From positions 1 through 11,368 of the forward strand of contig CANCXY010000095.1 of assembly GCA_947381875.1 (NCBI GenBank): a stretch of DNA of 11,368 nt. The letters are read 5' to 3'. The position numbers and the translations under genes were made by a program. The notes beneath the pieces are model-generated. The model worked only from the letters and a program-made list of their open reading frames with translations. It was not told the DNA's origin and searched no databases. The DNA comes from an uncultured Clostridia bacterium (GTDB lineage Bacteria > Bacillota > Clostridia > Oscillospirales > Ruminococcaceae). Position 1 is the first letter of the stretch, and each line of letters begins with the position of its first letter. Below are positions 11,109-11,368 of the stretch, in pieces.

Positions 11109-11368
11109 TCACGCCGACACTTCGCCAAACACTTCCGTCAGCATTTCCGACACTTCAGCGTCGGTGGCTACGCTGAACAGCACAACTTCGCTGCCGTTGA
11201 TGCTGATGGCCCCGCTGCCCGCCGTGGCCTGTACGTTCGTTGCGCCCTCGGCCACGCCCGCCAGCTTGGTTTTCTCGGCGCTGGTGTAATCGCTCTCGGA
11301 CAGCCCCTTGCCTTCCTCTTTGGCGACGTACCCGGACAGGTCGACCGCCCAGTCGCCCACCTTCTCCA
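11109..11368 (-). CDS. phage tail protein, C-terminal fragment (runs off the window)
   Basis: Only the last ~85 residues are visible; the frame is open to the window edge. It contains a fibre motif related to the SAADKKKLDG repeats (SDYTSAEKTKLAGVAEGATN), preceded by VDLSGYVAKEEGKGL, and ends with a short acidic tail (ATDAEVSEMLTEVFGEVSA) typical of clostridial phage tail proteins. It is the most upstream gene seen of the minus-strand operon and probably the C terminus of a larger tail or baseplate protein. It stops 58 bases before the next gene. Confidence 0.7.
   Translation of the reverse strand, partial: EKVGDWAVDLSGYVAKEEGKGLSESDYTSAEKTKLAGVAEGATNVQATAGSGAISINGSEVVLFSVATDAEVSEMLTEVFGEVSA

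Noticed and set aside
4860..11368. Diversity-generating retroelement acting on the fibre genes.
   Set aside because: No reverse transcriptase and no template/variable repeat pair with adenine-biased changes is visible here; fibre repeats look like ordinary duplicated modules.

Overview
The window looks like a piece of a spore-forming, GC-rich clostridial genome (Oscillospiraceae/Ruminococcaceae-like), with a short chromosomal segment followed by the end of a prophage. The clues are Firmicutes-type ribosome binding sites, a Spo0A-type DNA-binding protein, a clostridial-type lysis module and runs of perfect intergenic hairpins. The host assignment is inference; no 16S or other taxonomic marker is present.

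Bases 1-~1510 (plus strand) are host chromosome: rlmH, a cluster of four perfect hairpins, and a PfkB-family 1-phosphofructokinase gene that stops abruptly about 30 residues early. The truncation coincides with a drop in GC, and I read it as the junction where the prophage entered. Bases 1510-2110 hold a phage-side or otherwise foreign plus-strand gene for a stand-alone Spo0A C-terminal DNA-binding domain. It is preceded by an array of Spo0A-box-like sequences repeated every 10 bp, and followed by a hairpin terminator that separates it from convergent minus-strand genes.

Bases 2200-11368 are all minus strand and read right to left as a late phage operon: tail-fibre genes (partial 11368-11109, 11050-10445, 10424-9468, 9425-8721), a three-gene peptide-modification cassette (8707-6501), another tail-fibre gene (6437-4860), then the lysis module: XhlA-like coiled-coil membrane protein, two-TM protein, amidase with two SPOR repeats, and LLH-type holin. 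A Rha-family regulator is last. Most neighbours overlap or lie within about 65 bp, so the cassette is probably co-expressed with tail fibres and lysis genes.

The most striking content is that cassette: a 196-residue protein ending in 23 cysteines in a nearly perfect CXXX repeat, a 94-residue accessory protein, and a radical SAM/SPASM enzyme. It resembles the CXXX-repeat RiPP maturation systems known by bioinformatic definition, but it sits inside a tail-fibre gene set. This raises the possibility of a radical-SAM-modified virion or tail-tip protein. Other notable signals are the orphan Spo0A domain with its phased boxes, and two copies of a 17-bp repeat with adjacent 11-bp-period TGCAAC repeats that flank rha. 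No integrase, portal, terminase, reverse transcriptase, tRNA or CRISPR is visible. No stretch over 300 bases lacks a gene; the longest intergenic gap is 1510-1725.
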